NCBI RefSeq assembly: GCF_023674465.1
Contig: NZ_CP098400.1
Coordinates: 992,001-1,056,000, forward strand
Direction of reading: 5' to 3'
Length of the DNA stretch: 64,000 bases
From: Xiashengella succiniciproducens
Lineage (GTDB): Bacteria; Bacteroidota; Bacteroidia; Bacteroidales; Marinilabiliaceae
Below, one piece after another: positions 1 through 7,218 of the stretch (positions are counted from its first letter, which is position 1; each line of letters begins with the position of its first letter). Below the pieces are notes generated by a model, which did no database searches, was not told where the DNA came from, and was given only the letters and a program-made list of their open reading frames with translations. Made by a program: the position numbers and the translations under genes.

Positions 1-790
1 CGGCCATAGGGTTGAAGAGTTCGCCCTCAGCTGGGTTTGGAGTCTTTACGGCTCTCAGGATGTCAACGATGCTCTCGTCGGTGGGGTCGTCGTTGAAGTC
101 ACCCATCACCATAATCCTGGCTTCGGGATCTTCCTGTAACAGTGAGTCGACAATCCATCTGGTAAGTTGTGCTGCTTTTTCCCTGAATGGGGAGTTATTG
201 CCTGCATCCGAACTCCTGCGTGCTGGCCAGTGGTTGACAATCACATGCACTTTGTCACCAAGCAGCAATCCCTTCACTACAAGCTGGTCGCGGGTAGCAA
301 ATTTTTGTCCGCTCTGTGGGTCAGTCAGCTCAAGGCTGTATTTGTGACTATCAATAAGTTCGAATTCCCCAGGCCTGTATAGCAATGCTACATCGATACC
401 TCTGGCATCGGGTGAGTCGTAATGAACGATACCATAGTTGAATTCTTTCAGAACATCTGAGTTGACAAGGTTTTCCAGTACGCCTCTGTTTTCAACCTCA
501 CACAAGCCAATCATCGCAGGTGCCCTGTACTCGCTTGCTATACGCGAAATCACCAGACCAATATTCCTAATCTTGTTCTCATACTTGTCCTGAGACCACT
601 TCTTCGCACTGTTTGGCAAGAACTCCTCGTCATTGATCGCGGGGTCATCTACTGTATCAAAGAGGTTCTCGACGTTGTAGGAAACTACCAGGGCTTCCCT
701 GCCACCATACTTCTCATCTTCTCCCGGGCAAGAGGTCAGGGATACCAGCAAAAATGCCAACAAAATGTTGAGCAATAGTTTAAAATTCAT
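1..790 (-). CDS. Endonuclease/exonuclease/phosphatase family lipoprotein, C-terminus cut by window edge
   Basis: Read on the minus strand from an ATG at 790; 263 codons are present and the frame is open through base 1. The N-terminus is a lipoprotein signal (hydrophobic stretch ending in LLVSLTSC), so the enzyme is expected to be membrane-anchored outside the cytoplasm. The mature part has the hallmarks of the metal-dependent EEP fold: SYNVENLFD near the start, then CEVEN (metal-binding Glu), NHWPARR (catalytic His region) and GDFNDDPTDE (catalytic Asp/Asn). The final SDH motif lies beyond the window edge. The substrate could be nucleic acid or a phosphoester and cannot be told from sequence. 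It sits downstream of nadD, with a hairpin between, so it is probably separately transcribed. Confidence 0.85.
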   Translation of the reverse strand, partial: MNFKLLLNILLAFLLVSLTSCPGEDEKYGGREALVVSYNVENLFDTVDDPAINDEEFLPNSAKKWSQDKYENKIRNIGLVISRIASEYRAPAMIGLCEVENRGVLENLVNSDVLKEFNYGIVHYDSPDARGIDVALLYRPGEFELIDSHKYSLELTDPQSGQKFATRDQLVVKGLLLGDKVHVIVNHWPARRSSDAGNNSPFREKAAQLTRWIVDSLLQEDPEARIMVMGDFNDDPTDESIVDILRAVKTPNPAEGELFNPMA

Positions 791-840
791 CTTCAGATAG
801 TTTTTTATAACGTATTTAAGTCTGTTAATGCCAGAACATT

Positions 841-870
841 AAAACAAACAGTTCAGGTCGCTAACTGTTT
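841..870 (-). terminator. Probable terminator of the yicC-gmk-nadD operon
   Basis: An 8-bp inverted repeat (AAACAGTT at 846-853 and AACTGTTT at 863-870) lies just after the nadD stop. Read on the minus strand it is followed by a T-rich stretch (GTTTTAATG). The loop is 9 bases. The T-run is imperfect, so this is a moderate call. Confidence 0.45.
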
Positions 871-884
871 ATTAAAAGTAGCAA

Positions 885-1481
885 TTATTCTGTCCTGCTA
901 TATATGTTTTTTGCAACAATATGATCGAATAGACCATCCGGTAGCCAGTACCTAAGTTTCCTGCCTTGCCTGAACGACTCCCTGATCACTGTTGATGAAA
1001 TATCCAATAGTGGCGCTTCAACAATCCTGATATTTGGATTGCTGATGTCACCAGTGGGATAGCCCGGACGCGGATAAACCAGAATCTTGTATGTACTTAC
1101 CAGCCTTTCGTGCTCCTTCCATCTGTCAAGGAGCAGGAGGTTGTCTGATCCCATGATAAGGTAAAATTCACGGTCGGGGTACCTTTGGGAAAGGGTGTCA
1201 AGGGTGTTGATTGTATAAGAGGGGCGGGGTAAAGTAAATTCAATATCACTTGCGTGGAAACGCGGCTCGTCTCTGATGGCTATCTGCACCATCTTCAGAC
1301 GCTGGTCCTCGGGGACCAGCGATCCAGCGTCCTTAAGTGGGTTATGCGGACTTACGATAAACCACAGTTCGTCGAGTCCCTCGTATTCGAGCATGTAGTT
1401 TGCAATTGCCAGATGCCCGATATGAGGGGGATTGAAAGAGCCTGATAATATTCCGGTCTTTTTCATCTTCCCGGTGTTCAT
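885..1481 (-). CDS. nadD: Nicotinate-nucleotide adenylyltransferase
   Basis: NadD transfers AMP from ATP to nicotinate mononucleotide, the penultimate step of NAD synthesis. The 198-residue protein has the nucleotidylyltransferase signature GSFNPPHIGH at residues 14-23 (with the HxGH motif) and ISSTVIR at 161-167, which binds the ATP phosphates in this superfamily. Length is normal for NadD. The start overlaps the gmk stop as ATGA (1478-1481), which points to translational coupling. An internal ATG five codons in is a possible alternative start. It is the last gene of yicC-gmk-nadD, an order common in Bacteroidetes as far as I know. Confidence 0.93.
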   Translation of the reverse strand: MNTGKMKKTGILSGSFNPPHIGHLAIANYMLEYEGLDELWFIVSPHNPLKDAGSLVPEDQRLKMVQIAIRDEPRFHASDIEFTLPRPSYTINTLDTLSQRYPDREFYLIMGSDNLLLLDRWKEHERLVSTYKILVYPRPGYPTGDISNPNIRIVEAPLLDISSTVIRESFRQGRKLRYWLPDGLFDHIVAKNIYSRTE

Positions 1482-2044
1482 TTAAGAAAGTCCCTGACCA
1501 GGTCTTCAGTTTCCAGACAAGCCTTTGTAAGGTCATCATTGACTATGATCTTGTCGAAGAGGGGTGCATATTCTAGTTCCTGCTCAGCCTTTGCGATACG
1601 TTTGGCTATGGTCTCGGCAGAGTCGGTACCTCTGCCTTCAAGCCTCTTGCGCAGTTCCTCTACAGATGGCGCCTTGATAAAGACCGAGAGGGCCTTGTCG
1701 CCATAGTACTTCTTGATATTGACGCCACCCACTACATCAACGTCAAAGATTACATTGCTACCGGAGTTGAATATTCTTTCAACCTCACTTTTCAGGGTGC
1801 CGTAATAAACTCCTGAATAGACTTCTTCCCACTCAAGGAAATCGCCTTTGTCAATTCTTTCCCTGAATGTGTCCTTGTCCAGAAAATAGTAGTCCACCCC
1901 ATCCTGCTCGTTACCACGAGGACTGCGTGATGTTGCTGATATGCTGAAGGAAAGGTTGAGCCCCTTCGCCAGCAGGTGTTTGACTATAGTTGTCTTGCCC
2001 GATCCTGAGGGGGCAGAGAATATTATCAGCTTTCCTCCAGACAT
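1478..2044 (-). CDS. gmk: Guanylate kinase
   Basis: This enzyme phosphorylates GMP (and dGMP) to GDP with ATP in the cytoplasm. The 188-residue sequence opens with the P-loop APSGSGKTT (residues 11-19). It continues with the GMP-binding region typical of the family: SATSRSPRGNEQDGVDYYF, then EWEEVYSGVYYGT. VIFDVDVVGG forms the Walker B strand, and the lid has RLEGRGTDS. Length is close to that of other bacterial guanylate kinases. It begins 12 bases after yicC and overlaps nadD by four bases, so the three genes are almost certainly one transcript. Confidence 0.95.
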   Translation of the reverse strand: MSGGKLIIFSAPSGSGKTTIVKHLLAKGLNLSFSISATSRSPRGNEQDGVDYYFLDKDTFRERIDKGDFLEWEEVYSGVYYGTLKSEVERIFNSGSNVIFDVDVVGGVNIKKYYGDKALSVFIKAPSVEELRKRLEGRGTDSAETIAKRIAKAEQELEYAPLFDKIIVNDDLTKACLETEDLVRDFLK

Positions 2045-2056
2045 CTTATACGTCTT

Positions 2057-2929
2057 TTACAATACGTTTAGCAATTGTTCTTTGATCTTCTCGAGCTCAT
2101 CCTTCATCTGGATTACCAGTTTCTGGATATCGCTGTCGTTGGCCTTGGAGCCGAGGGTATTGATCTCCCTGCCAATCTCCTGGGTAATGAAGCCAAGTTT
2201 CTTGCCGACCTGATCATCCTCGGCTATGGTTTCCCTAAAATATGCGATATGGTTTCTGAGTCTTACCTTCTCCTCGGTAACATCGAGTTTTTCGAGGTAG
2301 TATATAAGTTCCTGCTCGAAACGATTTTGGTCAATGGTGCGATCCGCAAGTTCGTCAAGCGATTCCCTGATTCTGCCCCTGATCCTGTCGATCCTGGATT
2401 TCTCGTATTTTTCTACTTCCTGACTGAGGCTCTCGATCAGGTCTATGCGGTGCATAATATCTTCATAGAGGGCTGCGCCTTCCTGGATACGAAACTGCTT
2501 CATGGCTTCAAGTGCCTCGAGGATGCCGTGTCTTACAACTCTCCATTCGTCCTCGTCAACCTGGTTTTGCTCAACCTTCATTGTCTCGGGAAGGTATAGT
2601 ATGGTGCGGATAAAGTCGGTGCTTTCGTTGATGCCCAGGTTTTCAGCTATCGACTTGAGTCGCTTATAATAATGTTCGAAGATCTGCTCATTAATCTGAG
2701 GAATCTTGTCGGGTACAGCCGACTCAACAGTAATCGTAAGATCTACCTTGCCTCGTTGAACTTCTGCAGCAAAAAGGTTGCGGATATCAAATTCCCTGTC
2801 CCTGTAAATCTGGGGCATTCTCATGTTGAGGTCAAGCTGTTTGCTGTTCAGAGACTTTATCTCAATATCGACTTTCTTGTCCGGTAGTTCACAGGTGTAC
2901 TTGCCGAAACCTGTCATTGATCTTATCAT
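2057..2929 (-). CDS. yicC: YicC/YloC-family endoribonuclease
   Basis: The protein has 290 residues. The N-terminus MIRSMTGFGKYT and the region EIKSLNSKQLDLNMRMP are diagnostic of the YicC N-terminal domain. The C-terminus (GREINTLGSKANDSDIQKLV, then MKDELEKIKEQLLNVL) is the DUF1732 domain, which carries conserved acidic and basic residues. YicC-like proteins have been described as endoribonucleases acting on regulatory RNAs. It is the first gene of a likely yicC-gmk-nadD operon. The region upstream (2930-3045) is shared with the divergent MerR gene; no clean -7 box was found for yicC there. Confidence 0.92.
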   Translation of the reverse strand: MIRSMTGFGKYTCELPDKKVDIEIKSLNSKQLDLNMRMPQIYRDREFDIRNLFAAEVQRGKVDLTITVESAVPDKIPQINEQIFEHYYKRLKSIAENLGINESTDFIRTILYLPETMKVEQNQVDEDEWRVVRHGILEALEAMKQFRIQEGAALYEDIMHRIDLIESLSQEVEKYEKSRIDRIRGRIRESLDELADRTIDQNRFEQELIYYLEKLDVTEEKVRLRNHIAYFRETIAEDDQVGKKLGFITQEIGREINTLGSKANDSDIQKLVIQMKDELEKIKEQLLNVL

Positions 2930-3045
2930 CGCAGTGCGTTTTTATCAGACCGCTAATTTACTCTTTATTGAGGAGAAATGATGATTTTTTGAACAAAACC
3001 GGAGAGCCCTTGGTTTATAGAGCGATAATAGGGATGTGGTAAAAT

Positions 3046-3948
3046 ATGGGAAGGTATTCAATAAAAGATCTTGAGAAAATTTCGGGCATTAAGGCACATA
3101 CTATTCGTATGTGGGAGCGTAGGTACCAACTGATTAGGCCTCAACGGACCGACACCAATATCAGGTATTATTCAGATTGTGAGCTGCGACGCTTGCTCAA
3201 TATAGCTATCCTGAATCATAACGGCATTAAGGTTTCACATATTGCTGAAATGTCTGATGATGAGATACGCAGCCGAGTGTTGGACATTTCGCTCGACAGC
3301 CGCCTGACCAATGTACAGGTGGAGAATATGATGGTATCTGTTCTTGAACTGGATGAAATCAAGTTCTCCAACGCCCTGCGTACAGCAATTCTCAAATACG
3401 GCTTTGAATCAACCGTGGAAACGGTGCTGCTTCCCTTCCTCGAAAGAGTTACCATCCTATGGCAAGCCGGCACAGTCAGAACTGTTCAGGGATACTTTAT
3501 CAACAGCCTGGTAAGGCAGAAACTTTTTGTTGCAATCGACAATGAAATGCAGAACGGCCCAAAGCAGGGTCCACGCATCTGTATCTTTCTTCCCGAATTT
3601 GAGAAGATGGAAATTGAACCGCTGATGTACAACCTGATAGCACGCAAGGAGGGTCTTGAGGTGATCTACCTGGGCATGCCAATTTCAGGAGATGACCTCT
3701 GCGCTATCAATAGGCTGAAACCTTGCGATATATATATGACTTCATTCTTTTCACCTGTATCCAAAGAGAAGCTGGAGAAATGGATGAAGGAATTACGTGA
3801 TCTCTTCCCCGATACTCCATTCCTGATAACCGGGACAAAGGTCAGGGAAATGGATCCATCGATGCCAACAGGATTTACACATATCCCTACTATAAAGGCT
3901 TTTAAGGAACATCTACGCCTACTGAAATACTCAGAGTACAGCTACTAG
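3046..3948 (+). CDS. MerR-family regulator with a cobalamin-binding-like sensor domain
   Basis: The 300-residue protein has an N-terminal MerR winged helix (YSIKDLEKISGIKAHTIRMW, then RYYSDCELRRL; about residues 4-70). The C-terminal part resembles the helical plus Rossmann B12-binding module of CarH/CarA photoreceptor regulators. Two features of true B12 binders are missing. The W-x9-EH motif reads W...VQG (ILWQAGTVRTVQG). No DxHxxG histidine is seen at the start of the Rossmann domain, which instead reads FLPEFEKMEIEPLM. Cobalamin sensing is therefore doubtful. Its stop overlaps the stop of the convergent MATE gene by four bases. Targets are unknown; relatives often control carotenoid, stress or photolyase genes. 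Confidence 0.8.
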   Translation: MGRYSIKDLEKISGIKAHTIRMWERRYQLIRPQRTDTNIRYYSDCELRRLLNIAILNHNGIKVSHIAEMSDDEIRSRVLDISLDSRLTNVQVENMMVSVLELDEIKFSNALRTAILKYGFESTVETVLLPFLERVTILWQAGTVRTVQGYFINSLVRQKLFVAIDNEMQNGPKQGPRICIFLPEFEKMEIEPLMYNLIARKEGLEVIYLGMPISGDDLCAINRLKPCDIYMTSFFSPVSKEKLEKWMKELRDLFPDTPFLITGTKVREMDPSMPTGFTHIPTIKAFKEHLRLLKYSEYSY

Positions 3949-5309
3949 TTCTTCTCTGCTTCATGATGCACAACAGGATGGCTCACAACTCCTTTGCCCT
4001 TCCACTTGCCACTCTTGTAGTACAGCCAGGTACCCGCCAGGCCTATAAACCATCCGCAGGGGATACTCCACCAGATACCTGATTCACCAATTCGCTCCGA
4101 CAGAAACCATGCAATGGGTATCCTTACTATCCAAAGCGAGATAAGGGTTATGAACATCGGGACCAGCGTGTCGCCGGCACCTCTAAGCATACCATGCATT
4201 ACAAACATGGACGAGAATACTATGTAAAAGGAACTAACAATAATCAGGTAGTCATAGCCCTGTCTGATAACTGCCGGGTCGTCGGAAAACATCTTCATCA
4301 TGGGCTCACCTAGGATAATGATGATGGTCATCACAGTGAGACTGAATATCCAGGACAGCCTCTGGGCTGCCCTGACCCCGCGTCTGATTCTTTCAAACTC
4401 ATTAGCACCAAGGTTTTGCCCCACAAAGGCAGAGAGAGCCGATCCAATATTCATCGATGGTATCGTCGCAATTGCATCTATGCGGTTGGCTGCCACATAG
4501 GCCGCCAGAGTAGTAGTGTCGAAATTGTTTATTATCCTGATCAGGGCCATCATACCCATTGCCACAAAGGTTTGCTGAAAACCTGTGGGAAGTCCGATTC
4601 TGACACTTTGCCGGAAAGTAAGTGTGTCGAATTTAAACAGTCGGAGACTGAAGCGGATGAGGTGACTGCTGCGGTTGATGTGTATTGCTGTACCTACCAG
4701 GGCTATGGTCTGCGAGATTACCGTTGCCCATGCTGCTCCTGCAACACCCCAATTGAAGACCAGTATAAAGAGAAGATCCAAAACAATATTGAGGCATGTG
4801 GCCAGTACCAGGAAGTTGAGCGGTGTGCGACTGTCACCTAGTCCCCTTAGGATTGATGCTGTACCGTTGAAGCCAAAGAAGCTGACCATTCCCACCATGT
4901 ATATGCTGAAGTAGGTAGTGGCCTGGGGCATCACGTCTTCGCCGATATTAAGTAGTTCGAAGATCTGTCTGCAAAAAACTATCCCAAATATGGTGAGGAA
5001 TAAACCTGCTACAAGCAAGACGAGGTAGATGGTTCCAATGGCTTTCTTTACCTGCTCATAGTCTTTTGCACCGAAGTACTGACTTATTACTACTGTGGCA
5101 CCACTGCCGATTCCAATTACAAAAGAGATAAGGGTGTAGAAGATAGGGAAGGATGCTCCTACTGCTGCAAGCGCCTCCGTACCAAGGTATTTCCCGACGA
5201 TGATGCTATCAATTATGTTGTAGAACTGCTGCAGTAAGTTGCCGACTATCAAAGGAAAGGCAAATCTGACGATCAATCTGCCTTCATTTCCTGACGTGAA
5301 ATCCTTCAT
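3945..5309 (-). CDS. MATE-family efflux transporter
   Basis: The 454-residue membrane protein fits the MATE fold of twelve transmembrane helices in two homologous halves. It opens with RLIVRFAFPLIVGNLLQQFYN, followed by GTEALAAVGASFP, a typical MATE helix 1-2 sequence, and the corresponding repeat in the second half is FQQTFVAMGMMAL. Such proteins export cationic drugs or metabolites in exchange for Na+ or H+; the substrate cannot be predicted. It is a single gene with its own -7 box 20-27 bases upstream. The tail after the last helix is short and hydrophilic, ending HHEAEKN. Confidence 0.88.
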   Translation of the reverse strand: MKDFTSGNEGRLIVRFAFPLIVGNLLQQFYNIIDSIIVGKYLGTEALAAVGASFPIFYTLISFVIGIGSGATVVISQYFGAKDYEQVKKAIGTIYLVLLVAGLFLTIFGIVFCRQIFELLNIGEDVMPQATTYFSIYMVGMVSFFGFNGTASILRGLGDSRTPLNFLVLATCLNIVLDLLFILVFNWGVAGAAWATVISQTIALVGTAIHINRSSHLIRFSLRLFKFDTLTFRQSVRIGLPTGFQQTFVAMGMMALIRIINNFDTTTLAAYVAANRIDAIATIPSMNIGSALSAFVGQNLGANEFERIRRGVRAAQRLSWIFSLTVMTIIIILGEPMMKMFSDDPAVIRQGYDYLIIVSSFYIVFSSMFVMHGMLRGAGDTLVPMFITLISLWIVRIPIAWFLSERIGESGIWWSIPCGWFIGLAGTWLYYKSGKWKGKGVVSHPVVHHEAEKN

Positions 5310-5335
5310 ATAAAGGAGCGCTAAGTAAAACTCAA

Positions 5336-5343
5336 CAAATATA
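5336..5343 (-). promoter_or_regulatory. -7 box for the MATE gene
   Basis: On the minus strand these bases read TATATTTG, an exact match to the Bacteroidetes -7 consensus TAnnTTTG, 27 bases before the MATE ATG. No clear TTG -33 element was found. The predicted start of transcription is near 5329. Confidence 0.5.
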
Positions 5344-5453
5344 TAACTTTCACGTAAAATGCCCGTTATTATATATGAGACTTAGCCAAAGCCCAATGGT
5401 CTGATAATTGTACATTACACCTTTTGTATGGGAATTTAGTTATTTTTACCCCC

Positions 5454-6965
5454 ATGAATCTAACTAGACTGATTGTGAGAAAGTACAGATTTCTTTTTGT
5501 TGTGTTGATGGCTTTGATGATTCTACCTGCGTATGCAACGGACTATGCGGTTGACAGGTATTTTCCCCAATACAAGCTGCCTTTTTGGTGGTTTCAGCTC
5601 ACCGGGATAGAGAGGGTTTATGAGACTGAGACGGCAAATGCCGAATGGTATTCCAACCGCAGACATATTGACGGTATGTTGATTCCTATTTACTCCAGGC
5701 CTTATATTTCAGGGCTGAATAGTCTTTCTACAAATGTATCACTGGCTCTTAGGGCAAACACAATACGTAGGGGTGGACTAAACGAGAGTAGCATGATGTT
5801 TACTTTCAACAAGTCAATTCCGTATTTTGGCCATGCTTTGCCAGTAATCTTTAAATATCCCGAAGTGCCGGATATCACTTTGTCATTGACCGGAAAGGTT
5901 ACAAAGGGCTTTGACGATTATAAGCGTTTTATGTCGGACCCGGGCGGGGCCGACACACTTGGTGCAAAGATTATCAGAGAAGGCTTTTCCCATGATAAGT
6001 TCCGCAGGGAGTTTTTTATTAATAATCCCCAGTTGGTGCAACATGACTGGCATGCCCTACCTGATCTGCCGGAATCGTTTGGAAAGAGCCGAAGGAGAAC
6101 CGAGGACGCTGAAAGGATGGCCAGGGAACTGCTAAAGGAGCAGAAAGCTAATATTGAGACAACCACACAGCTTTCTAAGGTGGATGCAGCTAAGCAGATA
6201 TGGACATTTTCGGGAACTGAAAACGTACAATTGTCGCAGTCATATCTGAAAAACTGGGTACGAGGAGGTCAGCAGTCCGTTGCATTGTTGAGCGACCTTC
6301 GTTTTTCGGCAGTTTACAAGAAGGATAATGTGCAGTGGGATAATAATTTTACCCATAAGATTGGAATTATCGACAGCGAAGACAGCAAGTCGAGGATCAA
6401 TGACGACCTTATTGAAGTTACGAGCAAGTACGGAGTCAACGCCAGCAAGAAATGGTACTACAGTTTGCTGTTCTCTTTCAAGACACAGTTCTTTGACGGC
6501 TATGCCTCAAGCGACAAGGACAAGGTTAAACCGATATCTTCGGTTATGTCACCCGGCTACTTCTCGCTGGCTGCCGGTATGGACTATAAGACCAAGAATT
6601 TCACATTGCTGCTGTCGCCTATCACAAGCAGGTTGACAGTGGTGATGGATACGGCAAAGGTAGATCAGACACGGTATAGCATTGCAGCAGACAAGAAGTC
6701 GCTGTTTCTGACCGGTGCTTCGTTCCAGAATAACCTTACATGGAAGGTATCTAAGGACATTGAGTTTAAGTCGGCAATGAACGTATTCTACGACTATTTC
6801 GAGAAGGAGAACAAGGTGCAGGCTGACTGGGATCTTACTTTGGATATGAAAATCAATGTGTTCATGACTACCCGCATCACGACAAACTTAAAGTACTACG
6901 AGAGTGAGTCGTCAAAATTGCAGGTTCGGGAGAATATGAGCATTGCATTCAGGTACCGGTTTTGA
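5454..6965 (+). CDS. DUF3078 domain-containing protein, exported
   Basis: I start this gene at the ATG at 5454 rather than 5424, because that puts a signal peptide (VRKYRFLFVVLMALMILPAYA) at the N-terminus. The product is then 503 residues. The C-terminal half (from about IWTFSGTENVQLSQSYLKNW) matches my knowledge of DUF3078, a Bacteroidetes family predicted to form an outer-membrane beta-barrel: alternating aromatic strands and a terminal Phe (FRYRF). The N-terminal ~200 residues are specific to this variant, with a short basic/acidic helix (KSRRRTEDAERMARELLKEQ) linking the parts. Molecular function is unknown. It stands alone on the plus strand and is followed by a candidate small RNA. Confidence 0.75.
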   Translation: MNLTRLIVRKYRFLFVVLMALMILPAYATDYAVDRYFPQYKLPFWWFQLTGIERVYETETANAEWYSNRRHIDGMLIPIYSRPYISGLNSLSTNVSLALRANTIRRGGLNESSMMFTFNKSIPYFGHALPVIFKYPEVPDITLSLTGKVTKGFDDYKRFMSDPGGADTLGAKIIREGFSHDKFRREFFINNPQLVQHDWHALPDLPESFGKSRRRTEDAERMARELLKEQKANIETTTQLSKVDAAKQIWTFSGTENVQLSQSYLKNWVRGGQQSVALLSDLRFSAVYKKDNVQWDNNFTHKIGIIDSEDSKSRINDDLIEVTSKYGVNASKKWYYSLLFSFKTQFFDGYASSDKDKVKPISSVMSPGYFSLAAGMDYKTKNFTLLLSPITSRLTVVMDTAKVDQTRYSIAADKKSLFLTGASFQNNLTWKVSKDIEFKSAMNVFYDYFEKENKVQADWDLTLDMKINVFMTTRITTNLKYYESESSKLQVRENMSIAFRYRF

Positions 6966-7041
6966 CAATTGAGGAGCCTATTTCACCGTTTTAAATATTT
7001 ATAACAAATAAAGCTGGTCATCTCTTTTTCAGCAGCTTATA

Positions 7042-7070
7042 TTTGCAAAGGAGAATCTAAGCTATTTTTC
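7042..7070 (+). promoter_or_regulatory. Promoter of candidate small RNA 1
   Basis: TTTG at 7042-7045 is followed 17 bases later by TATTTTTC at 7063-7070. The second element matches the Bacteroidetes -7 box TAnnTTTG except for the last base. No reading frame starts downstream before a strong terminator. Confidence 0.45.
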
Positions 7071-7076
7071 ATGGGT

Positions 7077-7150
7077 TTAGGTTAGGTTAATTAGGTTTAG
7101 GAAGAAAAGAGACTTAAGGCGGAGCCGTCCGGTTTTAAGTCTCTTTTTTT
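7077..7150 (+). ncRNA. Candidate small RNA 1, ending in an intrinsic terminator
   Basis: A predicted start near 7077 and the T-run at 7143-7150 delimit a transcript of about 70 bases with no reading frame. The 5' part is a run of TTAGG(T) units. The 3' part is a 13-bp perfect stem (7105-7117 with 7135-7147) with a GC-rich 17-base loop, followed by T residues. The same 5' sequence GGGTTTAGGTT recurs at 50103-50113 next to another promoter and terminator. It may alternatively be just the terminator of the DUF3078 gene. Family membership could be tested against covariance models; I do not assign one. Confidence 0.5.
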
Positions 7151-7156
7151 ATTTAT

Positions 7157-7190
7157 TAAAAAACCCGTTCCGGTTGGGGCCGAAACGGGT
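7157..7190 (-). terminator. Intrinsic terminator of the DEAD-box helicase gene
   Basis: On the minus strand an 11-bp hairpin (arms 7180-7190 and 7163-7173, one mismatch, 6-base loop) is followed by seven T residues (7157-7163 on the other strand). It lies 29 bases after the helicase stop. Confidence 0.75.
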
Positions 7191-7218
7191 CTTTCTATGT
7201 ATGAGATATCCTTGCGGA

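Noticed and set aside
2075-2599. 174-codon plus-strand frame antisense to yicC
   Set aside because: yicC is certain by its N- and C-terminal signatures; the antisense translation is hydrophobic without domain features.
5424-5453. Upstream start for the DUF3078 gene
   Set aside because: The extra ten residues would precede the signal peptide; the ATG at 5454 gives a normal exported N-terminus.
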